64,000 nt of DNA from Tenrec ecaudatus (GCF_050624435.1 NC_134539.1:120139525-120203524); one strand, 5' to 3'. Numbered from the stretch's first letter, positions 13,200 to 25,539 are shown. A program made the numbers and translations. The notes: a model not told the origin generated them from the letters alone.

Positions 13200-14660
13200 A
13201 TCATTGGTGAGGAGGGTGTAGGAGACCTGGTAGGGTGTGATCAAGGGTAATGTAGCCGAAAGGAATTACTTAACCCAAATGAAGGCTGAGCATGATAATG
13301 GGACAAGAGGAAAGTAAAAGGAAATAGAGGAAAGAGCTGGGAGGTAAAGGGCATTTATAGAGGTCTAAATACAGGTATGTACAGATGTAAATATATTTAT
13401 ATATGAGGATGGGGAAATTGATATATGTACATATATTTATAGGTTTAGTATTAAGGTAGCAGATGGACATAGGGTCTCCACTCAAGTACTCCCTCAATGC
13501 AAGAACTCTTGGTTCTATTAAACTGTCATTCCATGATGCTCACCTTCCCCTCACAATCACTGAAGATAGAGCGGGTGCATAAACAAATGTGGTGAAGAAA
13601 GCTGATGGTGCCCGGCTATCAAAAGATATAGTGTCTGGGGTCTTAAAGGCTTGAAGGTAAACAAGTGGTCATCTAGCTCAGAAGCAACAAAGCCCACATG
13701 GAAGCAGCACACCAATCTGAGTGATCACGAGGTACCTAAGGGATCAGTTATCAAAGAACAAGAAAATCGTATCATTGTATGCTCACCTCCATGATATGAT
13801 CGCTGCAGACAAATGGGTGCACAGCAAATGTGGTGAAGAAAGCTGATGGTGCCCAGCTATCAAAAAATACAGCTTCTGGGGTCTTAAAGGCTTGAAGGTA
13901 AACAAGCGGCCATCTAGCTCAGAAGTAACAAAGCCCACATGGAAGAAGCACACCAGTCTGTGCGATCTCAAGGTGTCAAAGGGATCGGGTATCAGGCATC
14001 ATCAGAACAAAAATCTTATCATTGTGAATGAGGGGGAGTGTAGAGTGGAGACCCAAAGCCCATTTGTAGGCAACTGGACATCCCTTTATGGAAGGGTATT
14101 GGGGAGGAGATGAGCCAGTCAGGGTGCAGTGTAACCACAATGAAACATACAACTTTCCTCTAGTTCCTAAATGTTTCCTCCCTCCACTATCGTGATCCCA
14201 ATTCTACCTTACAAATCTGGCTAGAACAGAGGATGTACACTGGTACAGATAGGAACTGGAAACAGGGAATCCAGGACAGATGATCCCTTCAGGACCTGTG
14301 GTGAGCGTGGCAATACTGGGAGCATAGAGGGAGGGTGGGGTAGAAAGGGAGAACCAATTGCAAGGATCTACATGTGACCTCCTTCCTGGAAGATGGACAA
14401 CAGAAAGGTGGATAAAGGGTGACATTGGACAATGCAAGATATGACAAAATAATAATTTATCAATTACCAAGGGTTCATGAGGGAAGGGAGAGCAGGGAGG
14501 GAGGGGAAAAATGAGGAGCTGATGGCAGGGGCTTAAGTGGCGTGCAAATGTTTTGAGAATGATGAGGGCAATGAATGTACAAATGTGCTTTACACAATTG
14601 AAGTATGTTTGGATTGTGATAAAAGTTCTATGAGCCCCTAATAAAATGATTTAAAATATA
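13200..14660 (+). mobile_element. Young afrotherian LINE 3' region, 1.4 kb, with internal duplication
   Basis: Contains the family's segments in order: 'gctgatggtgcccggctatc', 'aggcttgaaggtaaacaag', a G-rich polypurine tract (about 14480-14510) and the end 'gagcccctaataaaatgattt'. The polypurine tract, AATAAA tail and long TSDs elsewhere suggest an L1 3' UTR. A block of about 243 bp beginning TGCTCACCT (13537 and 13780) is present twice in tandem. Confidence 0.75.
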
Positions 14661-14663
14661 TAT

Positions 14664-14712
<49 letters not shown>
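14655..14712. repeat. (TA)n microsatellite
   Basis: TA dinucleotide run between two LINE tails, probably grown from the A-rich tail of the first. Confidence 0.95.
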
Positions 14713-14714
<2 letters not shown>

Positions 14715-14905
14715 AGATTTGTGAGGGAGGTGGAGGGGGGTGGGGAGGGAGGGGGGAAAATGAGCTGATACCAAGGGCTCAAGTAGAAAGAAAATGTTTT
14801 GAGAATGATGATGGCAACAAATGTACAAATGTGCTTGACACAATGGATGTATGTACGGATTGTGATAAGAGTTGTATGAGTCCCCAACAAAATGGTTTTT
14901 TAATT
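14715..14905 (+). mobile_element. Young LINE 3' tail
   Basis: Polypurine tract, then 'gttttgagaatgatgatggc', then 'gagttgtatgagtccccaac' tail. It follows the larger copy after a (TA)n spacer, so it may be part of the same multimeric insertion. Confidence 0.75.
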
Positions 14906-15165
14906 ATATATTTAAAAGGCAATCCAGATATTCCATTCTAAGTTACCCATATGTTACATATGAATGTGTACAAAATGTTCAGGGAAACTTTATTTGCAAT
15001 AAATACAAACTGTGACCAAAACAATTGTGGTATGTATATTCCATACCATGGAATACTACTCAGCAATAAAAGGCAATGAACTACTAAATTGTATGGTTTC
15101 ATTTATAAAATTCCAGAAAATGCAAACCACTCTATAATGACAGAAAACAAATTAGTGGTTGCCTA

Positions 15166-15355
15166 AAGAAAGGAGGCTGGCAGTGACGTGGGGCTAACGG
15201 CAAAGGTGGTGGTTCAAGCCCACCAGATGCTCTGTGTAAGAGGAGGCTGGCTGCGCCCATAAAGATGTTCATTCTCAGAAACCTTATCTAGGGTCACTAT
15301 GAGTCAGAATTGATTAGATGGCAGTGGGCTTGGTTTGGGGTTTTTTTTTTTATTT
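15166..15355 (+). mobile_element. AfroSINE inserted in old L1
   Basis: 'gtggggctaacggcaaaggt', 'gggtcactatgagtcagaat' and 'gatggcagtgggcttggttt' then a T-run. Confidence 0.85.
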
Positions 15356-15451
15356 TCGGCAGGGAGAGTTAGGGATATGGTCAATATACTCATTATTTTG
15401 ATTATAGAGAAGGTTCCCTGGGCATATACGTATGTTAAAACTTTCCAACTA

Positions 15452-15652
15452 GGCAATGAATGTACAAACGTGCTTTACACAACTGATGTATGTATGGATT
15501 GTGATAAGAGTTATATGAGCCCCTAATAAAACGATTTAAAAAAGAAAATAATGATTGCAACATATGTACAAATGTGCTGATACAATGAATGCATGTGTGA
15601 ATTGTGATAAGAGCTGTATGAGCCCCCAACAAAATGACTTAAAAACAAAACA
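15452..15652 (+). mobile_element. Young LINE tail dimer with 15-bp TSD
   Basis: Two consecutive 3' tails (ending about 15537 and 15646), both with 'gtatgagcccc' type ends, lie between the exact repeats AAAACTTTCCAACTA at 15437-15451 and 15653-15667. Confidence 0.85.
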
Positions 15653-16689
15653 AAAACTTTCCAACTATACATTGCAAATATCTTTCTTTTTTTATGTCCA
15701 TTGTACCTCAATAAAGTTTTAGAAGAAGGAGATGGACATACAGCAACTCACTTAGCAAAACTGAAAAAGATGACTGTGCTGCTAAGAATGGAAAAGAACG
15801 GGAAACAATTCTACTTACAATCCAGAAACAAACCCAGCAGGCTCAGAAACTGGTCATGTAAGGCATCTGTATGAGAGAGGAGTTAAAGACAGAACTAAAG
15901 GCAACAAAAGCAGGCAAAAGGGCAGATGACTCCCCGGACCAGGCATAAGAGAGTTCAACAGACAATGGAGAACGACAGTGCAATGCTAACAGCAGAAGGA
16001 GCGAGTTACCGTCCACACGTGGAATGCTGCGATCCCCAGCCGACTCCCCTCCTGGTGGAATGCTGGCAGCCAGGCAGGCAGCCTCAATTCTGCCGTGTCT
16101 GTCTGAGTTCATAAAGAACAACTACACTGACACTGGGGTTCCTTTTACATTGGAGCTTAAAAAAGGAAATTTTACAACAGAAGCCATACACAAAAGCCCA
16201 TCCTTACATACAAAGCTTCCCTCAACCTTTTCTTTTTTTCTCTTTGTTCATCAACGATTTCATACACCAACTCTTATGTCAGTAAGATATACACTTATAA
16301 AAACCACAACACAAATCAACTGCTGAGGATGCTTATGCACCAACACCTCATTGGATTTGGCTTCTTGGTTTGCAAGTTCAGAGTCATGGTTTCACAAGAC
16401 ATACCAGTTAAGTGGCCTAAAAATGTGCTCAGTCCAGTGCTTCTGCTCTACCTTCTATTTCACTGTATTGTCCCTGGGGCTTTAAAAGCGTGCGTGAGGG
16501 CACACATCTATGACACAACAAAAAGTCTTTATTCCTTTGGAGAAATAAAGGAAGAAGGGGAGTCAGGAATAGGAAAGAAATGAATGGTATCTGGCTACTA
16601 TTACTGGACATTTTGATTAAAAAATCTACAGAAGATTCCTAATCAAAATAGGAGAAATGCAGAATAGAATTTTTTTCAATTGAGTTTTT

Positions 16690-16935
16690 TAAAAATCATT
16701 TTATTGGGGTCTCATACAACTCTTATCACAATCTATACATCCATTGTGTCAAGCATCTTTGTACATTTGTTGCCATCACCATTCTCAAAACATTTGCTTT
16801 CTACTTGAGGCCTTGGTATCAGCTCATTTTTTCCCCTACCTCCCTGTCCCCACTCCCTCATGAACCCTGGATAATTTATAAATTATTATTATTTTGACAT
16901 ATCTTACACTGCCCGACGTATCCCTTCACCCACTT
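16690..16935 (-). mobile_element. Young LINE 3' tail
   Basis: Reverse-complement tail 'attggggtctcatacaactc' running into a pyrimidine-rich tract and 'acactgcccgacgtatccc'. Confidence 0.8.
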
Positions 16936-16959
16936 TGCAAAATAGAACTTTTTAACTAT

Positions 16960-17325
16960 TGGAATTCAAGCTTTCCGAAGCTATGATAGCTGGACGGACC
17001 TTTGGAACGACTGTCCTGGTGATCGAACCCTTAAACCCAAATACTCCCTTAAGCATCTCTTAAACCAAACACGTTTAGCTCAACTGGTAAATGAGGCCTG
17101 CCGTAAGCACTGCGCTCTTTTAAGAGCTCTCCACAAATGGACAGCGATTCCACGGCGAGAGAGAGCCTAAGGGACTGTGAGTTGATGTTAGTGGAGGTCA
17201 AACTGAGAGAGGACAGGGCAATGGCTGCACAACTTGGAGGAATGTAATCAAGGTCACAGAATTACACATGTAGAAATTTAATTGGCATATGTGTGCATTC
17301 TCAACAATAATAAATAAAAGTACCT
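16960..17325 (+). repeat. Unassigned interspersed repeat, copy 1
   Basis: Shares a ~300-bp pattern with 20410-20720, including a TTTAGCT(C/T)AAC(T/A)(G)GTAAA block, AGCACT...GCTCTTTTAAGAG, 'gaggacagggcaatggctgcac' and a 3' A-rich end. It is neither the AfroSINE nor the young LINE. Confidence 0.6.
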
Positions 17326-17449
17326 ATGATTGAAGGGCTTCAAAGGGTTTATGGGAAAATTCCATTTTTCCATGAGCTCTTTGAATCACGCCCCCCACTT
17401 GTATCTATATATTTATTACCTATATCCCCAGAGAGCTAAAATTAAAATA

Positions 17450-17965
17450 TGATCGAGAAGATAGAAATTGCTTGAAAATAAAATTCAGGCAATGTCTTAG
17501 AAAAAAATAGGCAACAAACAGATGGAAAGTTGAAGAGAATCAGAGATCAGAGGAACAGTCTAATATTAAATAATGAGACCTTCAGAAAAAGAGAAAACAG
17601 AAGGGAGAAATCAATAACAAAACAGTTTCAGAAATACTCTCCAAGATTGGAGGACATAGTATCCAAAGTAGGAAGGCCTCCAAGACCTTTGCACAAGGGG
17701 CGGAAACAGATCAGCACTAAGCTGTTCCACCAATGAAGCGTCAGAATTATGTTGACCAAGAAAAGACCCAGCTTCCAGGACGGAGGGGAAAAAAACCCAG
17801 TAGGACCAGGAATCAGAATGGCTTCCGGCTAATCAATAGCAAACTCTGAAGCTGAAAGGTAATGGAGCAGTCTATGGAATTCTATACACTGTCAAGCAGT
17901 CAATTTGGTGCTGGAGTACAGGGGCAGTGGATTACTTAATGTGGCTCTTTAACTATTCTCTAACT
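17450..17965 (+). mobile_element. Old L1/HAL1 ORF1-region remnant
   Basis: Decayed 'agagaatcagagatcagagg...aacagtctaatatta', 'ggaatcagaatggcttccgg' and 'tggaattctatac' phrases of L1 ORF1-type sequence. No intact frame remains. Confidence 0.55.
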
Positions 17966-19324
17966 CCCACCAAACCACCTTTCCCTGCAGGGGTATGGCA
18001 AGAAGGTGGTGGAAGATGCTGATAGGATTCACTTGTGAGTAACTGTAACTACGATTGCGGAACAGCATCCTGCTGTGTTTAAAATGAACCGACTTAGAAG
18101 CAGGAGGAGGGTTCTCATTAAAGAAGTGGACTGCATCCCATGACCCTGGGATCCCTGTGCAGTGACCCTTCTAGATCCAGAGGACAGCCATTAGCACCAC
18201 CAAAGGAGCTGCAGCAGAACCAGGAGCCTGGGCAAGGAATACACGGATGGACTTCCCAACCCAGCAGCAGAGTGGCTAAGTCCCTTTGGGCTTTTAATAG
18301 CTGACTTGAAACTCTGTAACATGTTTCTGATCAACAACACAACCCTGGGCATTTCTCACTGGCATGACAACTACACTAACGTCCTTTAATAAGCCTTTTA
18401 ATTGTGAATTTTGTATCCACTGCAATTAATATTAGAACCCAAAGAGGTAAAATGGAAAACATTGTCAGCACACAGGCTAACGAGATTTTCAGACAAAGCC
18501 TAAACAACCTTAGCCCCATACACCTTTTCCTAGGAAGGTAATTGAATATGTGCTTCACCAAAACAGCAGAGTAAATAAAACAAGAAGGATCCTGGAACAG
18601 GAGCAGCACCGAGTTGAGATTGTAATGTAAGCTGAGGGTGGTGAAGGGAGCGCACTGAAGGCAAGCCTGCGGGAAGACTTCAGGAAGATAAACTGGCAGA
18701 GCATAGGATGCAATGGAGAATCCTGGGAGGAGATTCATATAACTGAGGGAAAGTTTTGAGTTTAAATGCTGATAGAGACAACTAAACAAACAAAAATGTA
18801 ACAGTTAAAAACTCTAGAAAACAAAACGATGAAGAGAGGATTTACAATACCATATGGCTCAGCTCTGAACTGTGTTCATGACAATGTAAGCACTATTTAC
18901 TGATCTAACCAAATAACAACATAACCATGAAGAGACAGAAAGTACAGTTGGAACAAGCACTAAGTCTTTATTTTCATAACATGGGGTCAACAGAAAATGT
19001 TTAAAACTAAAAAAATCAAGTAGAAAGAAGCCATGTTAGAGAAATCTATGAATTCTAAAAAATACAACAAAATTACTAAAAGTATAATTGCTGTTTGGGA
19101 AAATGGATGATGACATTGCACACACAGGAGACTACTCTATTCACAACAAGCTTTGTAAAATAATTGACTCTTTATACACTTGTATAGCTTTGATCAATAG
19201 TAAAGAGAAAGAAAAGGTCCAAGATAAACAGAAAAGCCGATGGAGATGGGAAATTCAAGGAACTAAAGAGATTAAGGAATATTTTGTACAGCCAAAAATC
19301 CTTACATGTACATAATATTCTCTG

Positions 19325-19495
19325 AAGTTGGGATTGCTCAGAGTGCAGTGAGTTAGGCACTGAGCTGCTCAACCACTGCGGGAGAGAGCAGCAGCCTGCT
19401 TCTGCCAAGATTCACTCTCGGAAGCCCTTGGGAGTCCATCTCCTCTGTCCTTTAGGCTCACTATGAGTCAGAATGGACTAACTGGCAGTGGGCTA
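19325..19495 (+). mobile_element. AfroSINE (diverged)
   Basis: Ends 'ctcactatgagtcagaatgg-actaactggcagtggg'; adjoins a second copy on its right. Confidence 0.75.
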
Positions 19496-19504
19496 CTACA
19501 CGGA

Positions 19505-19705
19505 GGGGACTTGGTGGCACAGTGGTTACATGCTCCTTGGCTAACCAAAAGATCAATGACTCAAACCGACCACCAGCACTGTGGAAGAAAAAGCTTGGAA
19601 ATCTGCTCCTATAGAAATTGACTGCCTTGAAAAGCCTGTGGGGCAGTTCTACTCTGTCCTAGACGATCACTAAGGTTTGGAAGTGACTATATGGCATACA
19701 GTATA
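19505..19705 (+). mobile_element. AfroSINE
   Basis: 'gacttggtggcacagtggtt', 'gtggggcagttctactctgt' and a decayed tail; head-to-tail with the previous copy. Confidence 0.8.
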
Positions 19706-19767
19706 CTCTTATTAACGATATAAAAAATGAGTATTCCAAAGTAATGAGAAGGGGTTATTCCTTTTTT

Positions 19768-19916
19768 AAAAAAATTTTATTAGGGGCTCATACAATTCTT
19801 ATCACAATCCATACATATACATACATCAATTGTATAAAGCACATCCGCACATTCCCTGCCCCAATCATTCTCAAAGCATTTGTTCTCCACTTAAGCCCTT
19901 TGCATCAGGTCCTCTT
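19768..19916 (-). mobile_element. Young LINE 3' tail
   Basis: Reverse-complement tail 'attaggggctcatacaattc' ending at 'catcaggtcctc' and a T run; monomeric. Confidence 0.8.
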
Positions 19917-20409
19917 TTTTTTTTTTTTTTTGGGAAGAGGTTATTTCTTAGATGAAAAACTGCACGGAAAAAAAAAATCAATGGAAGAAAAACACAAACT
20001 CCACCTATTTCAGAAAAAAGACCTGAAAACCACAAAAAGATAACACATAAGAGACACAATACCAATTCAGATTAAATACTTAACAGAGAATAGAGAATAT
20101 GCACAGAAGAAATCAAAGAAATACTAGAAACGAAGGGCGCCAACAAAGGGCACCAGGATTGGTCTCTATTCACCTAGGGCAACAGAGGCAGGGAGTAAGT
20201 CAGGAACAGGAGGAGGTGCAGAGTGTGCGGCTCGATGCCCCCCTCCCGTGAACAACTGCCTCGTTTGGCAGGAGCCCGGAAGGACTGAATGGTGTCTGGA
20301 CACCATAACCAAATATTTAGATCAAAGATTCCGGAAAAGAACCCTGGTCAAAGGCAATAAAAATGCTGACTAGGAATTCAAATTCTCATCCACTCAAGAT
20401 TTTCTGCAA

Positions 20410-20720
20410 CCAAAATGGTACTGTCCCGAGATAATTTTTAAACCTCAAACCAAAAGTACCCCCATGGAATCTTCCTAAGACCAAACAAGTTTAGCTTAAC
20501 AAGTAAAAAATGTCTGTCTTGAGCACTTTGTGCTTTTAAGAGTCAGACAGACAACTTTGAGAGATCAGAGGGCATCCTCGGAGGGCAGTGAGCTCGTAGC
20601 GAACGTGACGAGGAACAACTCCAACAAGGAGCTGAGGACAGTCACACAACCCGAAGGATGTGGCCACGTTATGAAACTGGGCATGTACAAACTGCCGAGT
20701 TGCTATGTTTTACTGTCTGT
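20410..20720 (+). repeat. Unassigned interspersed repeat, copy 2
   Basis: Same order of blocks as 16960-17325: 'aagtttagcttaacaagtaa', 'gagcactttgtgcttttaag', 'gctgaggacagtcacacaac', 'gaaggatgtggccacgttat'. Moderately diverged. Confidence 0.6.
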
Positions 20721-21539
20721 ATTCTCCACAACCACATAACTTCTAGAAGATCAAAAGCATAGGAAAGAGTATTTTTTAAACCTACAAAAACTCAGATAAT
20801 TTACTCCCCGTGCATGTTTCCTTAAGAAGCTGCTCCAGCACAATGACTGAATACCCTGAGAGAAGGGGAGGCAAGGAAGCCAAAAGCCGTGGCTCCAGCC
20901 TGGGAGAGCACTCGGGCCCGAGAGGACCACTCGTTCAAGCTGGACATTTTCTACAAGAGCTGGAATGGTTCAAAGTTAGGGGCGGAGGAGAGATTACGAC
21001 CATAAGAGCAAGCACAGAGAAAATGAGACACTTAAAGGAAAAGCATGCAATATAACCCAAATGTAAAACGAGCTAAAATACTTCATGATTTTCATGCACT
21101 CCTACGATCAGCCTAAGCATCCTAATTCTGAACCCACCGGAAAGTGAGTCTAAGCTTTCGGCTCCGCTCCGCCCTGACACGGGATTATACCTGTTCCAAC
21201 GGACACTGGTATGTACACCTTCACCATGAATGAAGTGGAGAAGAAAGCTGGCTACTGAACTACGAGATACTGCAGGTCAGAGTTGCTTCCTTATCTAACT
21301 TATCACCACGAAAAATGGTTGCTGCTGCTGAAGACAACCCTTAGCCTAAGATGACCAAATTTCCGCCTCGATTGGCCCCAGTCCTTTCCCAGCGGTTCGA
21401 GCCAACCCACAGCACATTTCTTAGGTGAGCGAGGGTCACTCATAGGAAGCCGGCACTCTTTTCCTGTTCCCACCACTTGTTCGTGGTTACTTGGAAGCAG
21501 CATTTTCCCTGTGTTCAAACTTTACTCTCTACATACTAT

Positions 21540-21735
21540 AAATGCACTGGTGGAGGGGCTAGACGTTGGGCTACTAACTACAAGGTCAGCTTATCAAAAC
21601 CACCAGCCACTCATCGGAAGATGGGGCTATTTCCCTAAAGAATTAGTCTCGGAAACTCACAGGGGAAGTTTTACCCTATCCTACAGGATCCCTATGAGTT
21701 GGCATGGACTCAATAGCACTGACAATCTGTCAGAT
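21540..21735 (+). mobile_element. AfroSINE
   Basis: 'gacgttgggctactaactac', 'ctcggaaactcacaggggaa', 'ccctatgagttggcatggac' in order. Confidence 0.88.
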
Positions 21736-22457
21736 TGGAAATATTAAGTAAACAGTTCAAGAGGGACCAGAAGACTTCCTATTCAAAACTCCTTCTCTAA
21801 TACACAAAACATAGGGTATTTTTCAATACAAACACAGTATGTTATGTAATAAGTTACCTAGAAATGATAGCTCTAATTTTCCACCCAGTCATTCATGAAG
21901 ATTAAGAGATCTCTTAATTTTACCATCTCATCCCTGCAAAAAAAAAAAAAATGGCACTGACAAAACAGGTTGGCCTCTCCTCAAAAAGTGAGGAATAGAT
22001 CTGGGTATAGACCCTAACGATGCAATCGCTGTGACATGAATACACATACGCACACCTATGTGCAGTGCAGCTTTATGCACAGTAGCAAAAACGTGAGAAC
22101 AAACCTAGGTGGCTCCTGAGTACTGGTAGGGGGTTAGTCCAAACAGAGAGACGCTGTCAGTGTGGAATACACTCTAGAGTTCAAATTCTTTGTCTGAAAA
22201 CAAGAATGTATAATATCTCACTAATATTTTTACATTGACTAAATGTGAAAATCAAAATTTCCAATATACTGTGATAAATATGTTATTAAAATTAACTGTT
22301 CCAAATTTCACTTTTTTAATATGAAAATGTAATTACTTTAAAATTTCAAATTAATGATGTGGCTTACCTTACAATTGGATTCAATTGGACAGTGCTACTT
22401 TTAGATAAACTGCACAAATGTGCATGTTGAAGGATGTTTTTATCAAAGCAGGTTTTT

Positions 22458-23407
22458 AATGTATTTTTTATTAATCATTTTACTGGGGGCTCTTACAGAT
22501 CTTATAACAATCCTAAATCAATTATATCAAGCACACTTGTTTAAGTTGCCATCATCATTTCCAAAACATTTTCTTTCTACTTGAGCCCTTGATATCAGCT
22601 CTTTGTTTCCCTCCCTCCCCTCCCTTCTGACCCTCATGAATCCTTGACCAATTACATATTATTATTTTTGTATTTGATATTGTTTGCGGTCTCCCTTCAC
22701 CCACATGTATTTGTCCCCCTTAGGGGTGGTTATTCATTATGACTGGGTCCCTCCCTCTACCCTCATGGCGTCACTGCTCCCATTACTGGTCCTCAGGGTT
22801 GAACTGCTCTGGGTTCCTTCTGTTGCGATCTCTTATCTGTACCAGTGTACATGCTCTGGTCTAGCCAAATCTGTAAGGTAGAACCGAGGTCATGATAGTG
22901 GGAGGGGAGGCGGGGAGTGGGGTGGAGTTTGGAAGCATTAAACAACTAGGAATGTAGTGTGTTTCATCAGTGATACAGTGCACTCTGGCTGAATCATCCC
23001 TTCAGTATGACCCTTCTGTGAAGAGATGTCCAATTGTCTACCAATGGGCTCTGGGTCTCTAATCTAACGCCTTTCATTTGCACTGATATAATTGTATGTT
23101 TGGGATCTTCTGATATCTGATACCTGATCCCTTCGACACCTCGTGGTCACACAGACTGGTGTGCTTCTTCCACGTGGGCTCTGTTGCTTCTGAGCTAGAT
23201 GGTCGCTTGTTTAGCTTCAAGACTTTAAGACCCCAAACGCTTTATCTTTTGACAGCCAGGCACCATCAGCTTTCTTCACCACATTTGCTTATGCACCCAT
23301 TTTGTCCTAAACGTTCATGTCGGGAAGGTAAGCATCAGAGAGTACCAGGTTATTCGAACAAAGTATTCTTGTGTTGAGGGAGGACTTGAGTAGAGGCCCA
23401 AAGTCTG
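22458..23407 (-). mobile_element. Young LINE 3' region, 5'-truncated, 15-bp TSD
   Basis: A single 950-bp copy on the minus strand, bounded by exact repeats TCAAAGCAGGTTTTT at 22443-22457 and 23408-23422. It carries one copy of the segment that is doubled at 13.5-14.0 kb. Confidence 0.85.
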
Positions 23408-23490
23408 TCAAAGCAGGTTTTTTAAAAGCAAAAAACCAGAATAAACCTAAGCATCCATCAACAAAGATTTGTTAAATAAATTGCAATTAT

Positions 23491-23672
23491 TTGGACAGTA
23501 TAAGGCATGACAAAATAAGAATGATTTATAAATTATCAAGGGTGAGGGAGAAAGAAAATGTTTTGAGAATGATGATGGCAACAAATGTACAAATGTACTT
23601 GACACAATGGATGGATGTGTGGACTGTGATAAGAGTTGTATGAGCCCCCAATAAAATGATTTTTTTAAATCG
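23491..23672 (+). mobile_element. Young LINE 3' tail
   Basis: 'gataagagttgtatgagccc' tail with AATAAAATGATTT; it splits an old L1 fragment seen on both sides. Confidence 0.8.
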
Positions 23673-23689
23673 ATAAAATTGAATACTCT

Positions 23690-23829
23690 GTAGACCCTGA
23701 AAATGCTGATGTACATCTAAGTGTAGTGACATGAAAAGATATAGTAACTAGAAAAAAAAGGTTACAAAATAGTACATGTATATTATGACTCCATTTGAAA
23801 AGTATTAGGTGTGTGTGTACGCATGCGCA

Positions 23830-23866
<37 letters not shown>

Positions 23867-24005
23867 GTAAGCATAGAAAAAGGTCTGAAAGGATATTCAT
23901 CAAAATGACAACTATGTTTACCTCTGGGCAGCAGGATTACAGGTAATCCTTGCTTTCTTCTTTACACTTTTATGTATATCTCTGAATTTTGAAATAAACA
24001 TGACA
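23690..24005 (+). mobile_element. Old L1 3' UTR fragment
   Basis: Typical late L1 segments ('gtttacctctgggcagcagg', 'ttttgaaataaacatgac') on both sides of a GT repeat. The 23430-23490 segment before the LINE tail belongs to the same copy. Confidence 0.55.
23809..23864. repeat. Alternating purine-pyrimidine run with (GT)n
   Basis: About 56 bases of unbroken purine-pyrimidine alternation: GT repeats flank an ACGCATGCGCATGCG core. Confidence 0.9.
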
Positions 24006-24629
24006 TATTTTATTAATTGAACAGTAAAACTATTTAAAAACATGATAGCTACCAGCTGAAATTAAAAGATCAATCTCAGGTAATGAAGTCTGCCATCATC
24101 AGGGTCTTTAAACCTACACAATGCTATACTTGGCCAACCAACTGCCTTCATCCCAAGCAATCTGTTAACCCATTCCAACTAATTATGAATATTTCCAGGC
24201 TCTGCAAATCATTGGTGAGAACTCTGCCATGAACCCATAGCTAATTGAGAGACACAGAAATGAAAGTTCATGGACTTGTCACCTAAGGCAGTTAAGTAAG
24301 TAAAAAGGTGTTCACCAACTGACTGCCCACTGGAGGGGGTGCCAAGTGGCGTGAATACAGGGGCTGTGGGAGGATTTTTGGTCTAGTCTTTAGTACCTTT
24401 TTCATTTTAGACTCTGAGAAATTCCAGTTTAGAAACATTACCTATCGAGGCAATATTTTTGAGGCTTACCCAAAATTTGAAAAGACTGTAAAATGTCTAT
24501 TAGTGCCAAGGTCAAATTAGTCTTAAAATGTTTAGTCTGTTCAAGTCAAAATAATTTGGGGGTCTATACGAGGGACCACAGAGAGATCTGAGGGTGGCTC
24601 TGAAGTGTAAGTGCTGAGCATGTGCGCTG

Positions 24630-24715
24630 TCGCTGTGCTGTTAGGAACACCGAGTCAGGGCGCTCCCACCCACAGCAACCTCTTGTGTGCCAGAGAACAG
24701 AGACAGCCAGGAGGG
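24630..24715 (-). mobile_element. RTE LINE 3' end fragment (minus)
   Basis: 'gtgctgttaggaacaccgag-tcagggcgctccc' then 'ccagagaacag' is a diverged reverse complement of the RTE tail. Confidence 0.45.
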
Positions 24716-25539
24716 AGAGGAAAAAAAATGCAATCTGTTAACAAAATTTGTTTCTAGATTCTTTGGGGAGGAAAAAAGGGAACATTTCCCCTATATTTAT
24801 ATTACATTATACCATGTTTTTGGCTTATGGGAAATATCAAAATGTCAACCATTGTTTCTATTAAAGGTCTTTAATGATACTGCATTTTAGCCCTGTAATG
24901 AAACATCATGCTCACTGCAGTTTGTAATGCATCTCATTAAATACATTAATAACATGCATTTCACCAAAAGGTCAACTTATTATGGCTGAAGTTTAGCTTT
25001 CTTTTAATCACCTCATTTGAAGCGCCAGAACAAATGCTCAAGAAAATAGTAGCTCATGTCCATTACAGAAATGCCCCCCGCTTCTCCCACCCATTTACAG
25101 CAGTTACTCTTATTGAGAAATTGGTGCTAAAATTGGTGTTGTTTTCATATGGGATGAGAACATTGTGTTTCTGGCAATGCTACACCATAGCTCATTATAC
25201 TAGTCTCTATTATCAAACAGCATTGATGCTTTCCCTAACGAAGTTTAAATAAAATACACATGCAGGTATTTCCTCAGTAGCATCTTCCTTACACATTGTT
25301 GCCACCAACATAAAAAACCAACCTCCTGAACAGAATCTTAGATTCTTAAAAAATACTCCAATTTACTGGACCAATTGAGACTAGAGGACTCCTGGAGACC
25401 ACTGCCTTAAGAGCACTCTGTACACATTGAACTCCAATCAGCTCCTTTAAGCTAAACTACAGACTGGCTCACAAAATAAAGAATACCACCCATAAGAACT
25501 GTGCTCCTTAAAAAAAACAACATTGATATGAGACCAACG

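Larger units (their letters stand above)
12985..15720 (+). mobile_element. Old L1 3' region (plus), split by three later insertions
   Basis: L1 pieces at 12985-13190, about 14925-15165 ('ggaatactactcagcaataaaa'), 15355-15451 and 15653-15720 (ending 'ttgtacctcaataaag') read on in order. They are separated by a young LINE (about 13200-14920), an AfroSINE and a LINE tail dimer. Confidence 0.65.

Noticed and set aside
18376..18789. 137-codon minus-strand frame in AATF intron 4
   Set aside because: No recognisable domain, hydrophobic and low in supporting context. Chance length in AT-rich intron is likely.
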